This document shows, in pieces, positions 57,303 through 64,000 of a stretch of DNA of 64,000 nt. This stretch comes from Sva-07 sp963828415. GTDB taxonomy: Bacteria > Actinomycetota > Acidimicrobiia > Acidimicrobiales > Ilumatobacteraceae. The notes beneath the pieces were generated by a model. It saw nothing but the letters and a program-made list of their open reading frames with translations, was not told the DNA's origin and did not search any database. A program made the translations under genes and the position numbers. How positions within the stretch are numbered: position 1 is the first letter of the stretch; each line of letters opens with the position of its first letter. The DNA lies in contig CAWHEI010000012.1 of NCBI GenBank assembly GCA_963828415.1, forward strand, positions 992,001-1,056,000, read 5' to 3'.

Positions 57303-57905
57303 ATGACGGGCAACCGCTGGATCCAGAAGCTGCAGCAGACCCCAGGGCATTCCGAGTGGTACGTCGAGCGGTTTCGCAGGATGGCCGCCGAGGGCGCTGA
57401 CCTGCACGGCGAGGCACGGCTGGTCGACGCAATGGTCGGTCGGCGCGCACGAGTACTCGACGCGGGATGCGGCCCCGGCCGCGTCGGCGGACATCTCGCC
57501 GAGCTCGGACACGAGGTGGTCGGCGTCGACCTCGACCCCGTCCTGATCGCCGCCGCCGGACTCGATCATCCCGGCCCGACCTGGTTGGTGGCGGACCTGT
57601 CGGAACTCGACCTCGCTGCCCTCGGTGTCGAGCCCGGCTTCGATGTCGTGGTGTGCGCCGGCAATGTGATGGGGTTCCTCGATCCCGACACCCGTCACCG
57701 CGTCCTCGAACGGTTGGCCTCGACGCTCACCGGTGACGGCCGCATCGTCGTCGGCTTCGGTTCAGGCGGCGACTACCCCTTCGACGAGTTCTTCACCGAC
57801 GTCGAGGCGGCCGGTCTGCAGGTCGATCTCCGTTTGTCGACGTGGGACCTGCGGCCGTCCACACCGGACTCCGACTTTCTCGTCGCCGTACTTTCGACCA
57901 ACTGA
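57303..57905 (+). CDS. Class I SAM-dependent methyltransferase
   Basis: 200 residues from ATG 57303. Motif I VLDAGCGPGRVGGHLAELGHEVVGVDLDPVLI, motif II-like FDVVVCAGNVMGFL, and FGSGGDYPFDEFFTDVEAAGLQVDLRLSTWDLRP complete the fold. N-terminal PGHSEWYVERFRRMAAEGADLHGEARL is common in small actinobacterial members of unknown substrate. Confidence 0.88.
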   Translation: MTGNRWIQKLQQTPGHSEWYVERFRRMAAEGADLHGEARLVDAMVGRRARVLDAGCGPGRVGGHLAELGHEVVGVDLDPVLIAAAGLDHPGPTWLVADLSELDLAALGVEPGFDVVVCAGNVMGFLDPDTRHRVLERLASTLTGDGRIVVGFGSGGDYPFDEFFTDVEAAGLQVDLRLSTWDLRPSTPDSDFLVAVLSTN

Positions 57906-57908
57906 CAA

Positions 57909-57962
57909 CCGTCTGTGTTGCGCTTTCGGTGAGACGCCCCACCGAAAGCGCAACGCAAACGG
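57909..57962. repeat. Family B inverted repeat, copy 8
   Basis: CCGTCTGTGTTGCGCTTTCGGTG pairs closely with CACCGAAAGCGCAACGCAAACGG. It begins three bases after the methyltransferase stop and ends 12 bases before the convergent katG stop. Confidence 0.8.
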
Positions 57963-57974
57963 ACTGTCGGGTGA

Positions 57975-60185
57975 TCAGCGGAGGTCGAAGCGGTCGAGCT
58001 CCATCACCTTGGTCCAGGCCTTCACGAAGTCGGCGACGAACTTGTCGCCGGCGTCGCTCGATCCGTAGACCTCGGCGATTGCCCGCAGCTGCGAGTTGGC
58101 ACCGAAGATCAGGTCGCAACGGCTGCCCGTCCACTTGACCTCGCCGGTCGCCCGGCTCCGGCCTTCGAAGACCTCGGCGTCGGCGGACGTCGGCGCCCAC
58201 TCGGTCGACAGGTCGATCACGTTGACGAAGAAGTCGTTCGTCAGCGAGCCGACACGGTCGGTGAACACGCCCCGGTCGGAGCCGTCGTAGTTGGCCCCGA
58301 TCGCCCGCATGCCACCCACGAGCACTGCCATCTCCGGCGCGCTCAAGGTGAGCAGCTGGGCCTTGTCGACCATCAGCGCCTCGGCCGACAGCGCCGGAGC
58401 CTTGCCGACGTAGTTGCGGAATGCGTCGGCCTTCGGCTCGAGTGGAGCGAACGACTCGACATCGGTCATCTCCTCGGTGGCATCGGTGCGACCCGGCGTG
58501 AAGGGGACGGTGACGTCGTGGCCGCCAGCCTTGGCGGCAGCCTCGACGCCGGCGCACCCACCGAGCACGATCAGGTCGGCGAGCGAGACCGGCTTGGCGA
58601 AGCCCGCCTTGATCTCCTCGAGCTTGGCGAGCACCCGACGCAGCTGCGGCGGGTTGTTGACCGCCCAATCGTTCTGCGGAGCGAGTCGCACCCGAGCGCC
58701 GTTGGCGCCGCCACGCTTGTCGCTGTCGCGGTACGTCGAGGCCGAGGCCCATGCGGTGGACACCAGCTCGGAGACGGTGAGGCCCGAATCGAGGATCGAC
58801 TGCTTGAGGGTGGCAATGTCGGCGTCACCGATCAGCTCGTGATCGACGGCCGGAACCGGGTCCTGCCAGATCAGCACTTCGGTCGGTACCTCGGGGCCGA
58901 GGTAGCGGGACACGGGACCCATGTCGCGGTGCAGCAACTTGAACCATGCACGGGCGTAGACGTCGGCGAACTCGTCGGGGTTCTCGTGGAAGCGGCGCGA
59001 GATCGGCTCATAGATCGGGTCCATCCGCAGCGCCATGTCGGCGGTGGTCATCATCGGGGCGTGACGGCGCGACGGGTCGTGCGCGTCGGGCACGATGTCC
59101 TGCGCCTCGGGGTTCGATGCCTTCCACTGCTTGGCGCCGGCGGGGCTCTCGGTGAGCTCCCACTCCCAGCCGAACAGCGTGTCGAAGTACGAGTTGTCCC
59201 AGGTGGTCGGCGTCGGCGTCCATGCGCCCTCGACGCCGCTGGTGGTGGTGTCGACGCCCTTGCCGGTGCCGAGCGCGTTCTTCCAGCCCATGCCCATCTG
59301 CTCGATCGGTGCGCCTTCCGGCTCGGGTCCGACGAGGTTCGGGTCGCCGGCGCCGTGCGCCTTGCCGAAGGTGTGACCGCCGGCGATGAGCGCAACGGTC
59401 TCTTCGTCGTTCATCGCCATGCGGGCGAACGTCTCACGGATGTCGCGGGCCGATGCCAGCGGGTCGGGGTTGCCGTTGGGGCCTTCCGGGTTGACGTAGA
59501 TCAGTCCCATCTGGACGGCGCCGAGCGGGTTCTCGAGTTGGCGGTCACCGTGATAGCGCTCGTCGCCGAGCCACTCGGTTTCGGGCCCCCAGTAGATGTC
59601 CTCCTCGGGCGCGAACACATCGGCGCGACCGCCGGCGAAGCCGAACATCTTCAGCCCCATCGACTCCATCGCCACGTTGCCGGCGAGCAGCATCAGGTCG
59701 GCCCACGAGATCTTGTTGCCGTACTTCTGCTTGATCGGCTGCAACAGCATGCGCGCCTTGTCGAGGTTGCCGTTGTCGGGCCAGCTGTTGAGCGGGGCGA
59801 AACGCTGCGTGCCGTTGCCGCCACCGCCGCGACCGTCCTCGATGCGATAGGTGCCGGCGCTGTGCCACGCCATGCGGATGAACAACGGGCCGTAGTGGCC
59901 GTAGTCGGCGGGCCACCAGTCCTGCGAGTCGGTCATCAGCGCCGTGAGGTCTGCCTTGAGAGCGTCGTAGTCGAGGCCGGCGAACGCCTCTGCGTAGTCG
60001 AAGTCCTCGTCGAGCGGGCTCGATGCCGGCGAGTTCTGATGCAGCATGCGCAGGTTGAGTTGGTTCGGCCACCAGTGCTCGTTGGCGGTCGAGCCAACGG
60101 CCGTGTGGCCCATGTTCGGTCCGTGCATGACCGGACAGCCCTTCTCGCTGTCGTTGATCTGCCAGACGTCAGTGGTGTCGCTCAT
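57975..60185 (-). CDS. katG: Catalase-peroxidase KatG
   Basis: 736 residues, full length, with two peroxidase domains. RMAWHSAGTYR has R104, W107 and H108 of the distal heme pocket; IYVNPEGPNGNPDP has the Tyr and ARMAMND the Met of the Met-Tyr-Trp adduct; AGGHTFGKAHG has the proximal His. Converts H2O2 to water and O2 with peroxidase activity. A strong ribosome site AAGGAG precedes the ATG. It follows a Fur gene by 33 bases, the classical furA-katG arrangement of actinobacteria, so expression should rise when FurA is released by oxidation. Confidence 0.97.
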   Translation of the reverse strand: MSDTTDVWQINDSEKGCPVMHGPNMGHTAVGSTANEHWWPNQLNLRMLHQNSPASSPLDEDFDYAEAFAGLDYDALKADLTALMTDSQDWWPADYGHYGPLFIRMAWHSAGTYRIEDGRGGGGNGTQRFAPLNSWPDNGNLDKARMLLQPIKQKYGNKISWADLMLLAGNVAMESMGLKMFGFAGGRADVFAPEEDIYWGPETEWLGDERYHGDRQLENPLGAVQMGLIYVNPEGPNGNPDPLASARDIRETFARMAMNDEETVALIAGGHTFGKAHGAGDPNLVGPEPEGAPIEQMGMGWKNALGTGKGVDTTTSGVEGAWTPTPTTWDNSYFDTLFGWEWELTESPAGAKQWKASNPEAQDIVPDAHDPSRRHAPMMTTADMALRMDPIYEPISRRFHENPDEFADVYARAWFKLLHRDMGPVSRYLGPEVPTEVLIWQDPVPAVDHELIGDADIATLKQSILDSGLTVSELVSTAWASASTYRDSDKRGGANGARVRLAPQNDWAVNNPPQLRRVLAKLEEIKAGFAKPVSLADLIVLGGCAGVEAAAKAGGHDVTVPFTPGRTDATEEMTDVESFAPLEPKADAFRNYVGKAPALSAEALMVDKAQLLTLSAPEMAVLVGGMRAIGANYDGSDRGVFTDRVGSLTNDFFVNVIDLSTEWAPTSADAEVFEGRSRATGEVKWTGSRCDLIFGANSQLRAIAEVYGSSDAGDKFVADFVKAWTKVMELDRFDLR

Positions 60186-60218
60186 CAGGTGCTCCTTCTC
60201 AAGGGTTGGTTCGGTGGT

Positions 60219-60644
60219 TCAGTCGGTGGATCGGGTGAGGCAGTCGGGGCAACGGCCCCAATAGACGACCTCGGCTTCGTCGATCTCGAAGCCGTGATCG
60301 TCGGACGCGGTGAGGCACGGCGTGTAGGTCACCGCGCAGTCCACATCGAACATCGCACGACAACTACGACAAATCAAGTGGTGATGGTTGTCGCCGGTGC
60401 GGTTCTCGTAGCGAGCGGGAGAACCGGCGGGCTCGATTCGTCGGAGGAGTTGCTTGTCGACGAGTGCGCCGAGTGAGTCGTAGACCGCCTGGCGGGAGAT
60501 CGACCCGATCGAAGCTCGCACAACGTCCGCGATGGTGTCGGCTGTCGCATGGGGATGATCGGACACCGCCCGCATGATCGCAAGGCGCTGTGCCGTGACG
60601 TGCATGCCGTTCTCGCGCAGGAGATCTCGAACATCACTGGACAC
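60219..60644 (-). CDS. furA: FurA-type ferric uptake/oxidative stress regulator
   Basis: 141 residues from GTG 60644. Winged helix DLLRENGMHVTAQRLAIMRAVSDHPHATADTIADVVRASIGSISRQAVYDSLGALVDKQLLRRIEP and metal-binding part YENRTGDNHHHLICRSCRAMFDVDC and YWGRCPDC, giving the two CxxC zinc pairs and the His-rich site of Fur. Upstream of katG and presumably autoregulating both. The -10 TAGTCT lies seven bases before the GTG, so the mRNA is predicted leaderless, as reported for mycobacterial furA. Confidence 0.93.
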   Translation of the reverse strand: MSSDVRDLLRENGMHVTAQRLAIMRAVSDHPHATADTIADVVRASIGSISRQAVYDSLGALVDKQLLRRIEPAGSPARYENRTGDNHHHLICRSCRAMFDVDCAVTYTPCLTASDDHGFEIDEAEVVYWGRCPDCLTRSTD

Positions 60645-60647
60645 GTC

Positions 60648-60690
60648 GATCAGACTATCACCAATTCTGGAGTGTGTACATATTTGATCC
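60648..60690 (-). promoter_or_regulatory. furA-katG promoter and likely FurA operator
   Basis: AT-rich stretch upstream of furA; on the minus strand CAGAATTGGTGATAGTCTGATC includes -10 TAGTCT (complement of 60652-60657), seven bases from the GTG. FurA boxes in actinobacteria overlap the -10, so an operator here is likely. ATATGTACACACT lies further upstream. Confidence 0.5.
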
Positions 60691-60703
60691 GAAACCCTTC
60701 CCT

Positions 60704-60742
60704 GATGAGCCAAACCGCCGCATACGGTCACTTCGCTCATCG
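60704..60742. repeat. 39-bp hairpin repeat (Family D), copy 2, with extended arms
   Basis: GATGAGCCAAACCGCCGCAT continuing ACGGTCACTTCGCTCATCG. Here the flanks add CCCTTCCCT on the left and AGGGAAGGG on the right, so the hairpin grows to about 60 bases. The plus strand again reads MSQTAAYGHFAHR. It lies between the divergent furA and PhnB-like genes. Confidence 0.8.
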
Positions 60743-60833
60743 CAGGGAAGGGTCCGCGGGAGCGCGCGATGATTTCCGGGCACGGGATCCGTCTCCATAC
60801 TCGCCAACCCGCACACGACACGAGGAGGACGAC

Positions 60834-61253
60834 ATGTCCCTGTATCCCTACCTGTACTTCACGAACACCACCCGAGCGGCGATGACCCGCTACCACGAGA
60901 TCTTCGGGGGCGACCTCGAGATCATGAGCGCCGCCGATCTGCCCGCCGGCGAAGCGACGCCGTTCGAGGCACCGAGCGATTTCGTGATCCACGCGGCGTT
61001 GACGTTCGGCGACGGCGACCTGCTCATGGCATCCGACGACCCGTCTGGCGACGGCTCCGGCGTCAAGGGCGCGGCGATCAACGTCACCATCGACGACGCC
61101 GCCGAGGCGCGCCGCATCTTCGAGGCGCTCGCCGACGCAGGACGGGTCGACATGCCGCTCGGCGAGACGTTCTGGTCGCCGCTGTTCGGTGCGTGCGTCG
61201 ACCGATTCGGCGTCGCCTGGATGGTCAACGTGGCGCCGGGCGCCGAGAGCTGA
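60834..61253 (+). CDS. PhnB-like VOC family protein
   Basis: 139 residues from ATG 60834 with GAGGAGG upstream. MSLYPYLYFTNTTRAAMTRYHEIFGGDLEIM, FVIHAALTFGDGDLLMASDD and GETFWSPLFGACVDRFGVAWMVNV are the DUF1428/PhnB-like glyoxalase fold. Not a phosphonate lyase despite the name. Probably co-transcribed with the next gene, which starts nine bases after its stop. Confidence 0.85.
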   Translation: MSLYPYLYFTNTTRAAMTRYHEIFGGDLEIMSAADLPAGEATPFEAPSDFVIHAALTFGDGDLLMASDDPSGDGSGVKGAAINVTIDDAAEARRIFEALADAGRVDMPLGETFWSPLFGACVDRFGVAWMVNVAPGAES

Positions 61254-61261
61254 GGCACGCG

Positions 61262-61741
61262 ATGCCGCGCATCATCACCAACCTGTGGTTCGACACCGAG
61301 GCACTCGAGGCCGCCGAGTACTACTGCTCGGTCTTCCCGAACTCGTCGGTCGACCGGGTGGCCCACTACACCGAGGCCGGTCCCGGCGAGCCAGGCACGA
61401 TCGTGACCGTCGACTTCCACCTCGACGGCGAGCCGTTCACCGCGATCAACGGTGGCCCCATGTTCCACTTCACCGAAGCGATCTCGCTCCTGATCGACTG
61501 CGCCGACCAGGCCGAGGTCGACTACTACTGGGAGACGTTGTCGGCCGGGGGCGAGACCTCGGTGTGCGGTTGGCTCAAGGATCGCTACGGACTGTCGTGG
61601 CAGGTGTGTCCTGACGAACTCGGCGCGATGATGGCCGACCCCGACCCGCAGCGAGCCGAGCGGGCGTTCGCCGCGATGCTGTCGATGACCAAGATCGACA
61701 TCGCCGCGATCCGCGCTGCCGCCGACGCAAACGAACCGTGA
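61262..61741 (+). CDS. PhnB-like VOC protein (3-demethylubiquinone methyltransferase-like fold)
   Basis: 159 residues. PRIITNLWFDTEALEAAEYYCSVFPNSSVDRV, TVDFHLDGEPFTAINGGPMFHFTEAISLLIDC and SVCGWLKDRYGLSWQVCPDEL are the typical 3-dmu-9_3-mt domain, which is a VOC fold without methyltransferase activity. Frequently found beside ECF sigma genes such as the one downstream. Confidence 0.85.
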   Translation: MPRIITNLWFDTEALEAAEYYCSVFPNSSVDRVAHYTEAGPGEPGTIVTVDFHLDGEPFTAINGGPMFHFTEAISLLIDCADQAEVDYYWETLSAGGETSVCGWLKDRYGLSWQVCPDELGAMMADPDPQRAERAFAAMLSMTKIDIAAIRAAADANEP

Positions 61742-61748
61742 CCGCCCG

Positions 61749-61964
61749 ATGACCGAACCGGACATGCAGGCCGTCGACGACCTCTGCCGGCTGGCCCACG
61801 CGGCGCGTCGACTCGGGTGCCGCGCCCACCTGGTCGGCGCACACGACGACCTGCACGCGCTGCTCGACCTCGCGGGCGTGGCCGACGTGCTCGGTGTCTG
61901 CCCGGCCGACCAGCACCCAACCGATTCACAACCCCCGAGACGGGATCTACGATGCATGCCGTGA
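61749..61964 (+). CDS. Small STAS-like protein
   Basis: 70-71 residues. VDDLCRLAHAARRLGCRAHLVGAHDDLHALLDLAGVADVLG resembles the C-terminal half of STAS-domain proteins and matches a class of short actinobacterial proteins. The last 20 residues overlap the start of the sigma factor gene. It may regulate the sigma factor by partner switching, but the domain is truncated and no partner is seen. Confidence 0.5.
   Translation: MTEPDMQAVDDLCRLAHAARRLGCRAHLVGAHDDLHALLDLAGVADVLGVCPADQHPTDSQPPRRDLRCMP
61948..61953 (+). promoter_or_regulatory. -10 element (TACGAT) before the ECF sigma factor gene
   Basis: TACGAT lies seven bases before GTG 61961, the leaderless arrangement seen elsewhere in the window. 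The first ATG (61952) overlaps this element, so GTG 61961 is the more likely start. Confidence 0.5.
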
Positions 61965-62938
61965 CCACTTCGACGACCCGTTCGGTGACCACACCGAGCG
62001 CCACCGACATCGAGACGTATCGCCGAGAGCTGATCGCACACTGCTACCGCATGCTCGGCTCGGGCTCGGAGGCCGAGGACGCCGTCCAGGAGACGATGTT
62101 GCGCGCCTGGCAGGCCGCCGACCGGTTCGAGGGCCGATCGAGCGTCAGGACCTGGCTGTATCGGATCGCCACGAACGTGTGCATCGACATGGGTCGCAGC
62201 CCGCAACGTCGGGCTCGCGCCATCGACCTCGGCCCGGCGCGGACCCCCGACCCGGTCCATCTGGCCGACGTGCTCCCCGAGGCCGCTTGGATCACCCCGA
62301 TCCCCGACGCCGCCGTGATCGACCTCGGCGCCGACCCTGCCGACGTGGCGGCATCGCGCGACACGATCCGTCTCGCGTTCATCGCAGCGCTTCAGGCGCT
62401 TCCGGCACGACAGCGCGCAGCGCTCGTGCTGTGCGACGTGCTGCGTTGGCCCGCCGTCGAGGTCGCCGAGTTGCTCGACACGTCGACCGCGTCCGTCAAC
62501 AGTGCGCTCCAGCGCGCACGGGCGACACTGGCCGAGCGACCGACCGCGACGCCGAGCATTCCGATGACCGACGAACAGCAGCGGCTGCTCGCCCGCTACG
62601 TCGACGCCTTCGAGCGCTACGACGCCGACGCCATCGCCACACTGCTGCACGACGACGTGATCCAGACCATGCCGCCCTATGCGATGTGGTTGCAGGGCCG
62701 CGACGACGTGCTCACCTGGTGGTTCGGGCCCGGCATCGGCTGCAGCGGCTCACGACTGCTGCCCGGCGAGGCCAACGGCTGCCCGGCATTCGCCCAGTAC
62801 CGCATCGACCCCGACGGCGGGTACGCACCGTGGGCGTTGCAGGTGCTCGAGTTGCGCGGCGACCGCATCGCGGAGGTTCACGCCTTCCTCGACACCGAAG
62901 CCTTCGAACGGTTCGGGTTCCCCGCCCACCTCGCCTGA
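61961..62938 (+). CDS. ECF sigma factor with C-terminal SnoaL-like domain
   Basis: 325 residues from GTG 61961 (ATG 61952 would add three). Region 2: YRRELIAHCYRMLGSGSEAEDAVQETMLRAWQAADRFEGRSSVRTWLYRIATNVCID. Region 4: AFIAALQALPARQRAALVLCDVLRWPAVEVAELLDTSTASVNSALQRARATLAE. Residues ~205-325 are SnoaL/NTF2-like (YVDAFERYDADAIATLLHDDVIQTMPPYAMWLQGRDDVLTWW), as in the TIGR02960-type ECF group, where this domain controls activity in place of a separate anti-sigma factor. Targets unknown; neighbouring VOC genes are candidates. Confidence 0.9.
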   Translation: MTTSTTRSVTTPSATDIETYRRELIAHCYRMLGSGSEAEDAVQETMLRAWQAADRFEGRSSVRTWLYRIATNVCIDMGRSPQRRARAIDLGPARTPDPVHLADVLPEAAWITPIPDAAVIDLGADPADVAASRDTIRLAFIAALQALPARQRAALVLCDVLRWPAVEVAELLDTSTASVNSALQRARATLAERPTATPSIPMTDEQQRLLARYVDAFERYDADAIATLLHDDVIQTMPPYAMWLQGRDDVLTWWFGPGIGCSGSRLLPGEANGCPAFAQYRIDPDGGYAPWALQVLELRGDRIAEVHAFLDTEAFERFGFPAHLA

Positions 62939-62985
62939 CACCGCGCGATCGACCGGCCGCTTCCGGAGCGGGTAGAGGTCGGCCG

Positions 62986-62991
62986 TAAGGT
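62986..62991 (+). promoter_or_regulatory. Leaderless -10 element (TAAGGT) for the thioesterase gene
   Basis: TAAGGT lies seven bases before GTG 62999, without a ribosome binding site. Confidence 0.45.
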
Positions 62992-62998
62992 CATCGCC

Positions 62999-63673
62999 GT
63001 GTCCGACGCCCACCTCGACCCGCTGGTTCACGTCGCCCAGGACGACCATCCCGACGTAGTCGGCGAGGCTCGAGCACGCGCCGGGCTGGCGATCCGCGAC
63101 ATCGGCCATGCCCTTGTTGGCCACCACGCCTCGATCGACACGCTCGAACACGTCGCACGCACGCTCGAACAACTCACGACCGAGCTCGACCACGGCGCGA
63201 CCCGCTCGCGCGGCGAGGTGCGACGTGACGGCCAATTCGGCGAAGCCCCACCGGACGGATCCGTGATGACCACGTACGACGAGCGTCCGGTGTCCGGGCG
63301 CGCAAGTCCGTGGGGGCTCGACATCGAGGTCGTCCGCGACGGCGACGATGCAGTGGCCTCGCTCACGCTGCGAGCGGCTCACGAAGGGGCGCCGGGGCGA
63401 AGCCATGGCGGCATCGTCGCGGCACTGTTCGACGACGTGTACGGATTCGTCCTGCAGATCCACAGCCAGAGCGCGTTCACCGGCGAACTCTGGATGCGCT
63501 ACGAGGCCGGAGTTCCGATCGGCGAGCCGGTGAGTTGCCGCGTCCGCCTCGATCGGCGCGAGGGACGCAAGATGTACATGACCGGCGAGTTGACCGTCGT
63601 CGCCACCGCTCAGGTACTCGCACACTCGACGGCGACCTTCATCGCGATCGAGCCGAGCCAGTTCAACGCGTGA
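62999..63673 (+). CDS. PaaI-type hotdog thioesterase
   Basis: 224 residues. The C-terminal ~130 residues are a hotdog fold: ASLTLRAAHEGAPGRSHGGIVAALFDDVYGFVLQIH with the catalytic HGG...D pattern, then GELWMRYEAGVPIGEPVSCRVRLDRREGRKMYMTGEL. The N-terminal ~85 residues are helical and unassigned. Probably hydrolyses an acyl-CoA. Its stop overlaps the convergent histidine kinase gene by 11 bases. Confidence 0.85.
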   Translation: MSDAHLDPLVHVAQDDHPDVVGEARARAGLAIRDIGHALVGHHASIDTLEHVARTLEQLTTELDHGATRSRGEVRRDGQFGEAPPDGSVMTTYDERPVSGRASPWGLDIEVVRDGDDAVASLTLRAAHEGAPGRSHGGIVAALFDDVYGFVLQIHSQSAFTGELWMRYEAGVPIGEPVSCRVRLDRREGRKMYMTGELTVVATAQVLAHSTATFIAIEPSQFNA

Positions 63674-64000
63674 CCGCAGTGGCCGCGGCACCCACGTGTT
63701 CCGACACGGGAACGGTCAATCGGAACCGCGCTCCGGGGCCCTCCGAATCGACGACGACATCGCCGCCGTGCGCGCGAGCCAGACTCCGGGCGATCGTCAG
63801 CCCGATGCCACGCCCGGCGCCGCCCGTGCCCGTGCGACTGCCTCGATAGAACCGCTCGAAGATGCGTTCGGCCTCGTCGGCAGCGATGCCCGGGCCGTTG
63901 TCGATCACGTCCACGAACGCCAGCGAGTTCTGACGGCCGCAACGAATCGTCACCGTTGCGCCGGCCGGGGAATGGCCGAGCGCATTTCCCAACAGGTTCG
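63663..64000 (-). CDS. Sensor histidine kinase, C-terminal HATPase domain (5' end outside window)
   Basis: At least 111 residues; the frame is open to the window edge. N box NLLGNALGHSPAGATVTIRC, G1 box VDVIDNGPGIAADE, F box RIFERFYRGS, G2 box GAGRGIGLTIARSLARAHGG complete the ATP-binding domain. The sensor and histidine parts lie beyond 64000, so the signal is unknown. Confidence 0.92.
   Translation of the reverse strand, partial: NLLGNALGHSPAGATVTIRCGRQNSLAFVDVIDNGPGIAADEAERIFERFYRGSRTGTGGAGRGIGLTIARSLARAHGGDVVVDSEGPGARFRLTVPVSEHVGAAATAVTR

Noticed and set aside
61262..61741. 3-demethylubiquinone-9 methyltransferase
   Set aside because: The fold is a VOC/PhnB-like domain without a SAM-binding motif; the name is a historical domain label.
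1..64000. tRNA, rRNA, integrase, transposase or attachment sites
   Set aside because: I looked for these on both strands by eye and found no supporting motif; a covariance-model scan would be decisive for small RNAs.

Overview
The window is GC-rich (roughly two thirds G+C by eye) with very strong G/C preference at third codon positions, dense ATGA/GTGA gene overlaps, F420-type oxidoreductases, a furA-katG pair and a ClgR regulator beside two clpP genes. This points to a high-GC actinobacterium; the overall style, including heliorhodopsin and leaderless TANNNT promoters, suggests Acidimicrobiia (Ilumatobacter-like). That placement is inference. I see no rRNA, tRNA, CRISPR array or intact insertion sequence.

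Layout. 1-120: tail of a secreted-type protein. 174-7394: a divergent catabolic locus around a TetR regulator: leftwards ring-cleavage VOC dioxygenase, FAH hydrolase, sulfatase and two CMD proteins; rightwards flavin monooxygenase and a small flavin protein. 7471-11020: SelO, formylglycine-generating enzyme (likely activator of the sulfatase) and a heliorhodopsin. 11128-30417: about 19 kb of leftward genes forming a composite cell-surface/transport locus: three coiled-coil membrane proteins, PstC, PstA and PstS homologues, a 922-residue anchored protein, two anchored proteins sharing a cysteine-containing module, a sortase-fold protein lacking catalytic His and Cys, an unknown protein, PstB, a second secreted PstS-like protein, a third protein with the shared module plus fibronectin repeats and a WxL-like tail, a DUF916 protein and another anchored protein. 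This is the best candidate here for an undescribed system. Several of its genes carry apparent one-base frame breaks.

30563-40203: mixed metabolism (amidase, F420/FMN proteins, four VOC proteins, LLM oxidoreductase, SGNH hydrolase, SRPBCC proteins, PadR regulator) and a small protein made of DxDGDG repeats. 40200-42840: molybdate transporter modABC with a palindromic operator; a molybdopterin oxidoreductase lies at 47769-50123. 42937-55471: acyl-CoA dehydrogenase, ClgR/ClpP/ClpP, phytanoyl-CoA dioxygenase, HxlR regulator, serine hydrolase, NTF2-like protein, and a phosphoribosyltransferase-hydrolase fusion coupled to an erythromycin-esterase-like protein. 55771-64000: DUF302, quinate-dehydrogenase-like protein, methyltransferase, katG-furA, two PhnB-like proteins, a STAS-like protein, an ECF sigma factor with SnoaL domain, a thioesterase and the end of a histidine kinase.

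The spaces between genes carry several families of dispersed inverted repeats. One family (arms CGTTTGCGTTGC / GCAACGCAAACG) occurs eight times, mostly at 3' ends of genes; another has the core GGGTC-A/T-GACCC; a third begins GATCTGCGCC; a fourth is a 39-base hairpin present twice.
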